NCBI GenBank assembly: GCA_027943335.1 | Contig: BSBK01007845.1 | Coordinates: 248,001-312,000, forward strand | Direction: 5' to 3' | DNA: 64,000 nucleotides | Source: Chamaecyparis obtusa | Lineage: Eukaryota > Streptophyta > Pinopsida > Cupressales > Cupressaceae | In this document: positions 33,699-45,519 of the stretch, piece by piece | Layout of the letters: each line of letters begins with the position of its first letter | How positions within the stretch are numbered: the stretch's first letter is position 1 | The notes under the pieces: generated by a model | What the model was told of the DNA's origin: nothing | The model's input: only the letters and a program-made list of their open reading frames with translations | Database searches by the model: none | Translations under genes and position numbers: made by a program

Positions 33699-34817
33699 TT
33701 TTAGGAATGGGAACACTGAGAGGGGGGGGGGGTCAATCAGTGTTCACTTAATTTTAATCTTTAGTTTATTTCTTAAACTTAACTTGAATGCTTAAGTACT
33801 GAAATGAACATCAACATAAATAAGAAACATGAACTCAACACATAACACCAATGTGGTTACGGGGAAACCCAAATAGGTAAAAACCCTAGTGTGAATTGAC
33901 ACCCACTAATAATCTATACTAGTGTCTTATGATCCTTGTTAGAAGATCCTTAACCCTATTAGGAGTTTCTTTATAATACTTTTAGTACAGTGACCTTGTC
34001 AAGGGTCGGACCCTATTAGGAGTCTTTTACAATTCACCTTATTAGGGGTGGGGACACATTGTCCTAGATCTCACTACTCAAATGGTGAAGGCTACAACCT
34101 TCAAATCTCAAATACACACTATATGTGCTGGATGAACTAGCACTGTGACACAACTTGTCTGATCAGTTCCTTTGATGCACTAATGCTTTGACCTCTTGAA
34201 AAGCTCTAATAAATCTTATCAACTCTTAGCACACTTTTGATCTTCTTATTTCAACTCTATAACAACTTCCATACTTCATTACAATGGCAAATCTAATATT
34301 TATATGCGCATACAAAACAATTAACTAGGTCGGCCCTTTAACCGATTACATACAACGTTTCCAATTGAATTGGCTCAAGCATGTTTACAAAAAAACATAA
34401 TTATATGTCTACAACCTAATTACAATAGGTGCATAGCCCTTACACAACAATAATATAATTGCTAACCAAAATACCAACAGTCGGCTGCTTGTTTTGTTCT
34501 TCTCCGGTATTCATTGTCTGTGCAACTTGAACTCTCTGTATCTTCCTCATACTGAATCTTATGATCATGCGCTCTTAGACTTAGCATGAATATGATCTTA
34601 CCAACTTAACTTCTAGGGTGCATACCATAATTTTGTCATATGCACATGTGCTGATGCTCTGACCTTCAGGTACTTTGTGTACTGTCCAGTCTTCAACACT
34701 TAATCGATTGCTGATCTTCTTATCATGAGCGCTGACTCCAAAACATCATATGAATTTTTTTCCATAATGAAAACATTATATTAAGTCATATACACTAGTA
34801 TAGTCAACTTTCCAACA
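33699..34817 (-). repeat. Element B 5' LTR
   Basis: A partner of 27520-28633. Its first bases read TTTTAG in place of TGTTAG. A perfect 9-base inverted repeat, GAACACTGA (33711-33719) and TCAGTGTTC (33737-33745), encloses a run of G on the + strand (C in element sense). It ends TTTCCAACA and is followed by ATAAC. Confidence 0.95.
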
Positions 34818-34822
34818 ATAAC

Positions 34823-35330
34823 TACTTCCATTCAAAACATCAATCCTACACATGTTACCATTCTTAATCCTATTATTCTTCCTCCTTCAAGTGTTCCATG
34901 TATTTCTTTACCCTCATCCATGACCACTTACAATAGCGTTCCATTTTCATATTCCACCATTCCTTCCATTTACCATAATGCTCCAAACCTTTCACACATA
35001 TCTCCCGCTACTCTTTCTACTAAATCCACTATCAATAGTTTGGCTCAAATTGTTTCATCTTTGCAACAACAAATTATGTCCATGACTCAATCCAAGTTTA
35101 ACATTCCTACTTGTGATATTGCTAGTCCTTTGTCCTTAGATATTATTTGTCACAATATCCCTCAATACATGGAAATTCCTCATTTGGAGACTTACAATGG
35201 TGAAGGTGGTCCCTTGACACATGTTAAAACCTTTCAAACATTGTGTAGTGATTTCTATCATGATCATAGGTTCCTGGTTGAATTGTTTAATAGAAATTTT
35301 TGAGATAAAGCCTTGCAATGGTATTGTTCT
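34823..35330 (+). pseudogene. Element E: Gag core, first half
   Basis: This continues the frame left at 27514. A Ser/Thr/Pro-rich lead (about 34823-35060) is followed by helical INSLAQIVSSLQQQIMSM. The Gag core then begins: IPHLETYNGEGGPLTHVKTF at about 35175 is the plant form of Y-x-G-x-x-D-P-x-x-H-L-x-x-F. It continues to DKALQWYCS at 35330, where copia element H begins. One stop is at about 35301. The core carries on at 42641. Confidence 0.75.
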
Positions 35331-36830
35331 TGTTAGCATAACTAATATAGTGATTCTAAGTGTTGCATTGATGAAGATTGGTACAAATTTAATGATAGGT
35401 GAATTAGTTATTTGGTTGTCATTGTTTTCAATTGATTGACTTAGTGTTTTTAGTATGTTACCATGTATTGTGTGAATAAATCATGGGTTGAATTATGTTT
35501 CTAAAGTTGCTATTCTAATAGAATAATATGCTATGTGTTGTGATATTAATTTTTTAATCATGACTTTTGATATGAAGTATTGAGTTGGTTATGTTTGAAT
35601 GGAATCAATCTGGGTAACTGGTAAAATAGTTAGTGATAGACAATAAGTAATTTGAATGTTATCTAAAATTGGTAAAGTGTTGGATGGAGCGGTCATAGGA
35701 TATGATTGATAACAATGTCTAGATACTATGTTGAGGATCGTGACTAATAATGTGGACTGGTGAATATGGTTTAATTGACTAGAAGTGGTATTGACAGAAT
35801 GAACAGATAAACAAAACATATTTCTTGAATAGGTAATGAAGATTTGTGAATCGATGAAGAATTCTGAAGTGGCAATGGGATTGATGGTGTTATTAGTGAA
35901 TTACTAAGGTAGTTTTGTGATTTTTGGAAAGTGTTTGACATCACATTTCCTGAGGTATATGTTTGAGATGGATTCTTCAAGAGTTTCTTTTGGTCAAAAC
36001 ATTTTTTCAAGATGGTTCAATTTCCAAGGTGAAATCTATATGGAAGCTGACATGATCATAGAAAAATGGATTATGAGTTATTAGATACATTGTGTCTTAC
36101 CTAACATGATCTATATCATTTGTATCTCAAATCTAGGATTTCTTTTAAATCAGTGGAAGAAAATATATATATTAGAAAGTTGAAAAAGGATTTATTTGTT
36201 GATTGAAAATTGCAGAATGTTGGGGTGACAAAGAAAGTAAAGGAATCAAGTGTGATCAAGCCATGAAAGAGTATAGTTTGTAGAGAATATTTTTAGAGCT
36301 TAATAGGATCTGATCATGTAGAGGTAGTGCAATTTCACATATCATCTTATATGTTTCTTTCTAACCATTGTAATAGTGAAATCCCCTAATTGGGTAGATC
36401 CTAAAATATCTTAGTTGTAAATCCTCTAACAAGGTGGAATTCTTGTTGAATGCTTAAAGTCCTCTAACAAGGCTGATCCTAATAGGGAAAAGATCCTAAC
36501 AAGTCTATAGGAAAATCCCTTAACCAGGTAGCACCTAATAGTGCTTTTGTAAACCTTTAATCGGGTAAGCTCCTCACAGGGAATATTCTAGAAGAGTACA
36601 TATTTAGTGGATACCAAATGCCACCATTGTTTTTCCCGTTTGCATTTCCATGAGAAAAATATGGTCTTCATTATGTGATTGATTATTTGTGGATGCATGC
36701 TTTGAAAGTTTCTATTCATGTTAGTTGATGTTAAATGTTTTGGTGCATAAAGTTTAGAGAGTTTTAAATCAGAGAATTTGTTAGTTACTGATTTATCCAT
36801 CCCTTCTTTGTAATCAGATCTATATTAACA
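35331..36830 (+). repeat. Element H 5' LTR
   Basis: It begins TGTTAGCATAACTAAT and ends ATATTAACA. Repeated CCTCTAACAAGGTGG-type motifs occupy 36380-36560. The block AGTGGATACCAAATGCCACC is near 36607. It ends in a pyrimidine-rich segment, two bases from the primer site. Confidence 0.95.
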
Positions 36831-36832
36831 AT

Positions 36833-36844
36833 TGGTATTATAGA
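36833..36844 (+). promoter_or_regulatory. Element H primer-binding site
   Basis: TGGTATTATAGA, a decayed form of TGGTATCAGAGC (initiator tRNA-Met), with the same AT spacer to the LTR as in A, B and C. Confidence 0.8.
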
Positions 36845-36899
36845 TTTGGTCCTCTTGGTGATAATCTTAACAACTTGAGGGAAAATATCTATAGATTTA

Positions 36900-37805
36900 T
36901 AAGAAGGAAGCACCTAAGTTTTGTAAGGACAATTTCTCTACATGGGTAAGAAGGATGAAGTTACACCTATTAGGCATTTTAGTTCAAGCATTTGTTCATC
37001 TCGCAACAAAGAATGTTCAACCTACTAGAACCCTAACTAATAAAAAAAAAGAGAAAGATGGAGCATAACTATGTAATGATATAAATAACTAGAGCTCTAT
37101 ATGATGTTGAGTTTGTAGATATCAAAGATATGGATAATGTTAAAGACATGTGGGACAATTTGATAACAATTTATGGCGGTGATGTTCATGTTAAGAAATA
37201 AAAGGTGGATAAACTCAGAGGAAAATATGATGAAATGAGAATGCATGAAGGTGAGAACATTTCTCAATACAGCTATAGGATAAAGGAGGTTGTTTTTGCA
37301 ATCAAAGGTGTCGTTGAGAAGCTTGAAGAAGATGATATGGTAAGTAAAATATTGAGAACCCTACTAACACAGTAAGCTATTAGGGCCTCTCCTATACAAG
37401 AATTGAGATTTCTTGTTCGGAAACCTTACTACTTTTGAGTTAAGTAATTTCGATAATAGTATGCCTAGAATATAATCTTCATTCAAAGCTTCCCTAACCA
37501 TTGGTTCATCAAGGAAAGGAAAAGAAATCTCTAATAATTCTAAAGGAAATCATGATTATGATTCTATCTTGTCTGAGGAAATAGATCAAGAAGAGTTGGA
37601 GGCACTGCTAGTAAGGAGATTACCTAGAGGAAAAGGAAATTACAAAGGTAAACTTCCCTTAAAATTATTTGCATGTAACAAAATTGGTCATATAGCATCT
37701 AGATGTCCTAAAAACAACAAGAAGGATAAGCACAAGAGATTTATAAACTTCAAAGATAAAATAAACAAGGCATGTTACCTAGTAGAAGGAGTGATTGATG
37801 AATAA
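36900..37805 (+). pseudogene. Element H: copia Gag with damaged zinc knuckle
   Basis: It begins with a copia-type Gag lead (FCKDNFSTWVRRMKLHLL) soon after the primer site. It continues with VEFVDIKDMDNVKDMWDNL, KVDKLRGKYDEMRMHEGENI and SQYSYRIKEVVFAIKG, the order of plant copia Gag. A knuckle at about 37668-37710 reads LFACNKIGHIASRC, so its first Cys (normally C-F-A-C) is Leu. Many stops and frame changes occur, for example after 37060 and at 37373. Gag forms the particle and packages element RNA. Confidence 0.8.
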
Positions 37806-37919
37806 TCAGATGGAAGAGATAATGAGGAAGATTTTGTGATAGTCTTTGTTGCAGTCAAAGAAGAACCCTCAACTGGTGTAGATGGAGATAATGAGGAAAA
37901 AGCATTGATTTAAAGTATG

Positions 37920-38230
37920 AATTACAATAGTTACTAGATAATAGAAAGTGGTTTTACACATCACATGTCTGGTGAAAAAATAAAATGTATTTCAATGGAG
38001 TAAGGTGATGGAGGAGTAGTTAGATTTGGTAATGGTTCTCCATGTGTGGCAAGAGGTAAAGGTTCAATAGAACTTAATGAAAACATTAATTGTGATTATG
38101 TTTATTGGGCTAAGGGATTAAATTATAACCTATTAAGTGTTTCTCAACTGAATAACAAAGGTTTTAGATTGTAATTTAGTAATGGTGTTTGCAAGTTCTT
38201 AGGAAACTCTAGAGAGTTGATTGATGTTGG
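37920..38230 (+). pseudogene. Element H: copia protease
   Basis: The active site reads ESGFTHHMSGEK where intact copia proteases have D-S-G-A-T/S-x-H-M, so the Asp is Glu. Downstream, VRFGNGSPCVARGKGSIEL and GLNYNLLSVSQLNNKGF are characteristic of copia protease C-terminal halves. Stops occur at about 37937 and 38002. The enzyme would process the Gag-Pol chain. This copy could not. Confidence 0.8.
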
Positions 38231-38239
38231 TGAATAGAC

Positions 38240-39400
38240 TCTACTAATAAACACTACTTATTTTCTAAAGTTGAAGATTGTTGGTTGTGGCATATATTAG
38301 CTTTGATAATATGGTAAAGGTCAGTAAGAAAAGATGTGTTAGATGTATGCCTACTTTAGCTAATCCTGATAATGCTATGTGTAAGGAGTGTTAGTTGGGA
38401 AAGTTGACTAGGTCTAGCTTTACTAGTAAAGTCTATTCATCACATAGCATTCTTGACCTTGTACACACTAATTTGTGTGGACCGATGAGAACTCATAGCT
38501 ACTATGGAGATAAGTACTTTTTCTTTTTTGTTGATGATTATGCAAGAATTATGTTTTTTATGTTTTTAAAGAATAAATCTGATGCATTTTACATGTTTAA
38601 GGTGTATAAAGAAAGAGTTGAAAAAGAAACAGGTAAAGCACTTAAGTGTCTCAGATCTGATAGAGGAGGTAAGTTTACCTCACAAGAGTTCACAAAATTT
38701 TGTGAAGAATGTGGAATAAAGAGACAAATTTCAACACCAAGGACACCCCAGCAAAATTGAATTGTTGAGAGAAGGAACATATCCATAATTGACTATGCAA
38801 GAACACTTTTGATACAAAAAGGACTGGCTCAAATCTTTTGGAGAGAAGCTTTAAGTACTGTTATCTATACTTTGAACTGGATACAACTTAAGAAATGTAC
38901 AAACAAAACACCTTATGAGTTGTGGCATGTTCATACTCCTAGTGTCAGTTATTTTAAAAATTTTGGAAGTAAATGTTACATAAAGAAGGATGAGAAAAAT
39001 GGTAAATTTGACTCTAAGAGTGATGAAGGGATATTTCTAGGATATTTTACTAGAATTAAAGATTTTAAATGTTTGAACAAGAGTACCAACAAGATGGTTG
39101 ATTTTGCAAATGTTAGAATTGATGAATTTTTTGAGAGAAATGAAGAAGATAGCAAGAAGGAACCAAAAGACTATGACAGGTTCGTTTATGTTCAACCGGT
39201 GGAGCCAGATATAGTACCACAAATAAATGAAGTGGTGAATGATCCACAACCAGTGAATGATGATGAAGGTAACCAAAGAAAAGATTCAATACTTCCAAGG
39301 TATGTGAAACTTAATCACTCCCAAGATCATATTATTAGAGATAAAAATGTTGGAGTGATGACAAGGAGTAAGGTAAGAGAAAGTACTTGTTTACTATCTA
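38240..39400 (+). pseudogene. Element H: copia integrase
   Basis: The Gag-pre-integrase zinc segment ends at CKECxLGK (about 38382). In the catalytic core, the first Asp of H-T-D-L-C-G-P-M is Asn (AAT, 38470-38472), the second is kept (RSDRGGKF, Asp 38659-38661), and the Glu is kept (IVERRN, 38767-38769), just after a TGA at 38758-38760 that replaces Gly of N-G-I-V-E. The C-terminal part has WREALSTVIYTLNW, NKTPYELWH and KCYIKKDEKNGKFDSKSDEG. An acidic linker (39110-39300) leads to RT. Confidence 0.9.
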
Positions 39401-40560
39401 AATTAGAACCTAAATCTGTTAAAGATGCTTTGGAAGATAATGATTGGGTTAAGGCTATGAAAGATAAATTAGATAAAATAGAGAAAAATAATACGTGGAC
39501 TTTAGTACCTAGGCCTAATAAAAAGAATGTTATAGGTACTAAATGGATCTTCAAGAATAAGATTAATGAGAAAGGAGAATTAATTAGAAACAAGGCAAGG
39601 ATAGTTTGCAAAGGGTATGCACAAGAAGAAGGACTTGACTATGGTGAGACCTTTGCACCTATTTCTAGACTTGAAGGTGTAAGGATACTTTTGGCTTATG
39701 CTTCTTATAAAGGTTTTGGAGTCTATCAAATAGATGTAAAATCTCCTTTTCTAAATTGTGTGTTAGAAGAAGTATACATTGAATAGCCTGAAGGTTTTGC
39801 TACAGAAAAAGATAAAGACATGGTATGTAAATTACATAAAGCATATTATGGACTGAAACAAGCTCCAATAGCATGGTATGAAAGGCTACATGCTTAACTT
39901 ATTTATATTAGTTTCACAAGAACTAGTGACAATAGAAATGTATATCTAAAATTTGAAAGTGAAGACAAGATATTGATTGCTGAAATTTTTGTTGATGACA
40001 TAATATTTTGTGGAAATGAAGCATTGAGTAAGTCATTTGAAAAATAAATGAGGAAGTAATTTTAAATTTCAATGATAGGAGAAATAAAATTCTTTATTGG
40101 ACTTCAAGTGTAGCAAATGAAGAAATGGATATACATCAGTCAATCCAAGTATGTGAAGGAGATTCTAAAATTTTTGGGCATGGAGGACTCAAAATCAGTG
40201 GGAACACCTATGGTCACAAGCTGCAAAATATCTAAGGAGGATGATTCCAAAGAGGTAAATGAAACTCTATTTAGATCCATGATTGGTAAGTTGCAGTATG
40301 TTGTTAATAGTAAACTAGATATTGTACATGTTGTTGGTATTGTTACAAGGTTTTCCTCTAATCAAAAGGAGTCACATATGGTTGCAATGAAGAGGATCTT
40401 TAGATATCTCAAGAGAACAAAAAATTATGGCATGTGGTGTGGTAAGGATGGAGAATTTTATTTGAATGTGTTTACTGACGCACACTGGGTAGGTAATGTT
40501 GATGATCGGAAGAGAACAAGTGGTGGATCATTCTTTCTTGGTGAAATATTAGTCTCCTAG
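39400..40560 (+). pseudogene. Element H: copia reverse transcriptase
   Basis: All the copia RT landmarks are in frame 1: W-V-K-A-M-K-D, NNTWTLVPRP, GTKWIFKNKINEKGEL, KARIVCKGYAQEEGLDY, ETFAPISRLEGVRILLAYA, VYQIDVKSPFLNCVLEEVYI, and the catalytic FVDDII with both Asp intact (39994-39999). Stops at 39784, about 39896 and around 40046-40063 break it. The end, KRIFRYLKRTKNYGMW, leads into RNase H. Confidence 0.95.
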
Positions 40561-40941
40561 AATAGTAAAAATCATAATTGTATTTCACAATCTATTGCAG
40601 AGGCAGAGTATGTTGTTGCTACTATTAATTGTCAGCAAGTGATATGGATAAAATAGATTCCTTAAGGAATTCATGAGAAGGTCACATAATTGATTGTTAT
40701 CTATTGTGATAACACTAGTGTAATAAACATTTCCAAGAATCTAGTGATGCACTCAAAGACAAAGTACATTGCAATAAAATATCATTTTCTAAGGGAACAA
40801 GTACAACAGAAGGAGGTAAGGCTTGACTATGTGTCTACTAAAGAACAAGTTGCTGGTATATTCACCAAGCCATTACCAAAGGATACCTATGAGTATCTTA
40901 GAGGTAGATTATTGGTTATTCCCCTATTTGAAGTTAATTAG
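40440..40941 (+). pseudogene. Element H: copia RNase H and C-terminus
   Basis: VFTDAHWVGNVDDRKRTSGG is the first RNase H block, with Asp in TDA-W. ISQSIAEAEYVVATI carries the Glu (E-A-E-Y). VIYCDNTSVINISKN carries the second Asp, and KYIAIKYHFLREQVQQKEV gives the His region. It ends LPKDTYEYLRGRLLV at a stop (40941). Stops break it at 40558 and near 40654, 40663 and 40687. The remaining 3' untranslated part (40942-41119) has no gene. Confidence 0.9.
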
Positions 40942-41119
40942 ATGGTTTTGATTGCATTAGTTCATATGTGTTTATCAAAATATCATATGTATGAATTGAT
41001 GTATAGGTGAACTACTCCATAGGGGGAGAAGTCTTGGTATGATGTTGTAATGTAGTGATGAGGAAAGAACAAGCAAAGAACAGTCAAGTATAATCCAAGA
41101 TGACTAATGTAGTGATAAG

Positions 41120-41132
41120 AAAAGGGGGAGAT
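41120..41132 (+). promoter_or_regulatory. Element H polypurine tract
   Basis: AAAAGGGGGAGAT directly precedes the TGTTAGCA start of the 3' LTR. It primes plus-strand synthesis. Confidence 0.95.
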
Positions 41133-42635
41133 TGTTAGCATAACTAATGTAGTGATGCTAAGTCTTATATTGATGAATATTGGTACAGATATAATGAAAA
41201 CTGAATCATTTATTTGGTTTTCATTGATGTCAACTAATTGACTTAGTGTTTTTAATATGTTACTAGATATTATGTGAGTAAATCAGAGGTTGCAGTATGT
41301 TTCTAAAGTTTCTATTCTAATGGAAGAATATTTTTTGTGTTGTCATGTTAAGTTTGTAATCATGAATTTTGATATGAAGTATTAATTTGTTTATGTTTGA
41401 ATGGAATCAAACTACTTAACTGCTAAAATAGTTAGTGACAGAAAGTAAGTGATTTGAGTGTTATCTCAAATTGGTAAAGTGTTGGATGGAGTAGTCATAG
41501 GATATGATTGATAATAATGTATATAAACTATGTTGAGGATTGTGACTCATACTTTGGACAGGTGGAGATGGTTTAATTGACTAGAAGGGGTATTGATAGA
41601 ATGAACAGATAAACAAGACAAAGTTCTTGAATAGGTAATGAATATTTGTGAATTAGTGAAGAAATCTGAAGTGGCAATGGGATTGATGATGTTATTAGTG
41701 AAGCAGTATGGCAGTTCCTTGATTTTTGGAAAGTGTTTGACATCACATTGCCTGAGGTATGCATTTGAGGTGGATTCTTCAAGAAGTTTCTTTTGGTCAA
41801 AATAGTTTTTGAAGATGGTTCAATTTCCAAGGTGAAATCTATATGGAAGTCAACGTGGTTAGAGAAAAATGGCTTATTAGTTGTTAGATACATTTTATCT
41901 TACCTAACATGATCTAGATCATTCATATCTCAAATTTGGGGTTTATTTTAAGTCGGTGGAAGAAAAGCTATATATTGGAAAGTTGAAAAAGGAGTTATTT
42001 ACTAATTATAAATTGCAAAAGGGTACGGTGACAAAGAAAGTAAAGGAATCAAGTGCGATCAATCCAAGAAAGAGTATAGTGTGTGAAGAAGAGTTTTAGA
42101 GCTCAATATGATTTGATCATGTACAGGTAGTGCAATTTCATAGATCATCTTATATGTTTCTTTCTAACTATTTTAACAATGAAATCCATTAACAAGGTAG
42201 ATCCTAATAGATCTTAGATGTAAATCCTCTAACAAGGTGGCATTCATGTTGAATGTTTAAATTCCTCTAACAAGGCTTTTCCTAATAGGGAAAAGATCCT
42301 AACAGGTTTATAGGATAATCCCTTAATTGGGTAGCGCCTAACATTTCTTTTGTAAACCTATAACTAGGTAAGATCCTCACAAGGTGTATTCCAGAAAAGT
42401 ACAGATTTAGTGGGTACCAACTCCCACCGTGGTCTTTCCCATTTGGTTTTCCACAAGAAAAATATGGTGTCTTCATTATGTGATTGATTATTTGTGGGTG
42501 CATGCTTTGAGACTTTCTATTCATGTTAGTTGATGTTGAATGTTTTGGTGCATAAAGTTTAAAGAGTTTTAAATCAAAGAATTTGTTGATTACTAATAGA
42601 CCCCTCCCCTCTCAATAATCAAACTTGTATTAACA
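41133..42635 (+). repeat. Element H 3' LTR
   Basis: A partner of 35331-36830. Close to the end is a perfect 7-base inverted repeat TTGATTA (42586-42592) and TAATCAA (42616-42622), with a CCCCTCCCCTCTC loop. The repeated CCTCTAACAAGG motifs and GTGGGTACCAACTCCCACC (about 42411) are better kept here than in the 5' copy. Confidence 0.95.
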
Positions 42636-42640
42636 GTTAG

Positions 42641-43661
42641 TTTCCTCCTTATTCTATTGTTTCCTTTGAAAAAAATTCTAATGCTTTCATCCAACAGTTT
42701 CAAAACACCATTGGTCCTAAGATTTATTTTACTGACTTGATGCATTGCAAACAAGGTGTTAAAGACAAAGTGATTGATATAATTGGTAGATTTAATAATT
42801 TGCATATTTATATTTCTTATCTTGTACCTAATATTGATATTCAATTTATATTCATTTCTAATTTATAAAAAGAAATTAGAGATAAGATATTGCTTTTTGA
42901 ATTGTCTTCTTTCACTCAATTGTGTGCATTATTTCATAATTATCAACTTCAAGCGAGCCAATTTGAGAGCACCATTGTAATGGATCTAGTTGATAAGAGT
43001 AATGCATCATCCCAATACTTTTAAAAGATTCAAAAACCTAAATGATTCATCAAGATCAATAATTCATCAAACAACATTAATGAGCAAGTGGCAGCAACAT
43101 CCAAAGGTGTGTCTCCTTTGTCATTTATTTTTAGACCTCATAATTTTACACATATTTTTTAATCTTTTCATAATGTGATGTTGAAGTTGATTAATGCTAA
43201 TGTTTTAACAATTCCTCCTAGTAAATCAATTGACACATCCAAACCTTTTCATATGTCCTTTGATCACAAATATATTTTTTCAACACAATTGTTAACATGA
43301 CCATGATACTGAGAAGTGTTTATGTTTGAAACTTGTTAATAAATACCTCATTAGTTCTTATGTTATATCTATTGAGGGTGTTAATGATCAAGGAAACAAG
43401 TTTTTAGAACCTCCCAACCAAAACTTGAAAATTTATACAAATCCTTTACCTTCTCATTCGACCAATACCATTAATTCTACTTAGTCTTTACCTTCTTCCA
43501 TCCATGTTGTTGACTATGACATTGAGTGTATTGAAGTCAACAATGTTGTCAACTTTATTGATCAATCTAAACCCAAACCCAAACCTCAACCCAAAATTGA
43601 ACCCGAGCTTTGCATTATATTTTATCCTAAAGAGATTATTAAAGCACCTCATGGTGCTCTT
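42641..43661 (+). pseudogene. Element E: Gag core, second half
   Basis: It resumes after H with PPYSIVSFEKNSNAFIQQFQ, then IGPKIYFTDLMHCKQGVKD, IGRFNNLHIYIS, and LSSFTQLCALFHNYQLQA. This is the W-x-x-x-L...F...F and L-x-x-x-x-Q-x-x-x-E-S...F-x-x-R order of a Ty3/gypsy Gag core. The remainder (about 43090-43661) is a frame-broken continuation ending in a Pro/Lys stretch (SKPKPKPQPKIEPE). Element F begins at 43662 and truncates it. Protease and later parts of E, if present, lie beyond F and outside the window. Confidence 0.7.
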
Positions 43662-44655
43662 TGTAATACCCAAAAATTGGCACCTTGCAATTCTAATCAA
43701 TTTTGGTGCATTTCTTCAAAATTTCTACATCATCAAAGTCCTATTGTACTAGGAAATTATGTCTCCTAATTGACTTTATTTGACTTGGTGTCAAATGCAT
43801 AAAACCTCAAATTTGCATTAATCAAATACTATATTTAATTCCTCAATATCAACATTTATTGGCTAAATAAACCCTATGATTAATTAATTTAATTACAAAG
43901 TCCTAGTGCTTTTATTAAATTAATTCCACCCCCTTTAGCTAATACACATCAAAAGGAATTAAATAATTATTTAGTTCTTTAAGTGAAATATCCTCCTTTG
44001 AATTTAATTATTCAAATAATTTGAAAAGCCACCCATGTGGCAATATTTCATTTAATTAATTAGATAATTCTCTCCAAATTTGTTTCACCTCCCACCAAGA
44101 AGATGAAGAGTCGACTGTTTCTTTGCAAGAAACTCTTCAGTCTCTACCCGGGCTCTTCTATATTAGAGACCTCTCTTTCCTCATTTGAGGAGGCAATTTT
44201 TGAGTATCAAAATTATAGCGAATTGTTGTCTCACCTTTGCATTCAAAAGCTACTTTCATATTACATTTTAGAATAGTCTCATTTTAGCATAATGTTGCAT
44301 TCTCATGCTTTAATCTAGTTTTCTTATTATGTTAGTAGAGTAATTTCATTTATTACAAGGTTTAGATTAACTTTGCATCCTCATTCTTAGATTAATTTTG
44401 CATTCTCATTCTAGCTTAATTCATTTCAATTCAATCTCTCTAGCATTTAAATCCTCCATTTTAGAGTCCAGTCTATGGTTGTTGGGCTCTCAATTTTGAG
44501 AGTGACTCAAAACCCCACCTAAATAGGAGGCAACAAGTCGATTCATGTGAGTGTGCGAAATGGACAATTCATGATTCATCTTCATATATGATAATTGAAC
44601 AATGGCTATGTTGAAGTCTATGACTGAATTCAAGGTCCACGTTCAGTTGTAAACA
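43662..44655 (+). repeat. Element F 5' LTR
   Basis: 994 bases, TGTAATACCC...TTGTAAACA, bounded on the right by the primer site. The left boundary is where the E Gag style ends and a TGTAATACCC LTR-type start occurs. No second copy lies in the window to confirm it. It contains no gene. A CTTCTATATTAGAG box near 44155 is a possible TATA region. Confidence 0.65.
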
Positions 44656-44658
44656 TTT

Positions 44659-44675
44659 TGGCACCCATCGTGGGG
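44659..44675 (+). promoter_or_regulatory. Element F primer-binding site
   Basis: TGGCACCCATCGTGGGG begins three bases after the LTR end. Plant Tat-type elements commonly have TGGCGCCCACCGTGGGG here, and this is that sequence with two changes. I do not assign the tRNA. Confidence 0.75.
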
Positions 44676-45514
44676 TAGAAAATTGATTTCTGGCCTCATT
44701 AATTCTGAACTTTTTTTTGAAAATTTTGCACTTTCTCGTACATCACTGTGTACGAAATCTCGTGTGAGCTTTCTCACTGTGTCACGTGAAGTTTTACTAT
44801 CTATAGCACTTTCTCACATGGAATACAGTACTTTCTCATGCGAAGCCTTACACTTCCTCATGCTAGTCTTGCCATCAATTTTTAAAAAATTTCTAGTTTT
44901 TGTAATTTACTATTACTATTTTCTGATATTTATCATTTGTTGTTGTTCTTCATATCTCTATTTTCATGCTACAACATAACAATGGGCTACAGGATGTTTT
45001 TCGAAGACTATAAACTTACTGATGGTTTTCTTGTAGGACGGTTGTCGAAGACATTTAAAAATATTTTTCTTGTTTATTGCTTTATTCACATAGTTTAATT
45101 AGGGCCTTGTGAAGATTTCTTAAGGGTCTTGATAATAGGATAGGGTAATAGGCTCTTCATTACATGGAAGTGATGCCCATGGATGAATCTAAGACCTAGA
45201 TTTTGCTAGCATGATAGATACCTGGGGAAGAAAGGAAAGGTAACAAATCTTTAGCACATCCATTTGTTAGGGGATTATGCTCTTCTCTCTTTGAGAGAAC
45301 CAGAAACCCAAAAGCTTGTGGATTGGTTGAAGAGGAGTCAGCTCAGTGATAGACATGTCTTGTGTGTTTGGGTAAGGTGAAGAGGTAGAGAAGTATGGTC
45401 TTCTCTCTTTGAGAGAATCAAAAAATCCAACCCTTGGATCCAAGCCAAAGTCTGTGTCACCTTTAGAGGGCCTACCAGAAGTTGAACCTTAGGGAATGAC
45501 CCAAGTGAGTACAC
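44676..45514 (+). other. Element F leader, left of element C
   Basis: No open frame of note. Structured leader: a perfect 7-base inverted repeat TCGTACA (44736-44742) and TGTACGA (44749-44755), recurring CACTTTCTCAYATG-type lines (44729-44865), and two identical hairpins of TTCTCTC-TTT-GAGAGAA at 45283-45299 and 45401-45417. The leader continues at 53602 beyond C. Leaders of this class carry packaging and dimerisation signals. Which of these elements does so is unknown. Confidence 0.55.
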
Positions 45515-45519
45515 ACCTT

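Larger units (their letters stand above)
27520..34817 (-). mobile_element. Non-autonomous LTR element B (complete)
   Basis: LTRs at 27520-28633 and 33699-34817 surround a 5.1-kb interior read on the minus strand. The target duplication ATAAC is found at 27515-27519 and 34818-34822. The order in element sense is 5' LTR, primer site, ORF1, 424-base spacer, ORF2, polypurine tract, 3' LTR. About 10 differences can be counted in the first ~215 aligned LTR bases, so this is the youngest insertion of those compared. It interrupts the Gag of element E. No RT or integrase is present. Confidence 0.95.
35331..42635 (+). mobile_element. Ty1/copia element H (complete, inactive)
   Basis: LTRs at 35331-36830 (1,500 bp) and 41133-42635 (1,503 bp) both run TGTTAGCA...ATTAACA. 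Between them are a primer site, gag, protease, integrase, RT and RNase H in copia order, then a polypurine tract. The flanks are GTTCT (35326-35330) and GTTAG (42636-42640), a target duplication with two later changes, and the E Gag frame reads through cleanly when H is set aside. LTRs differ at about 14 of the first 94 bases, so the insertion is old. Pol keeps one frame (frame 1) from 38395 to 40941, broken only by stops. Confidence 0.95.
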
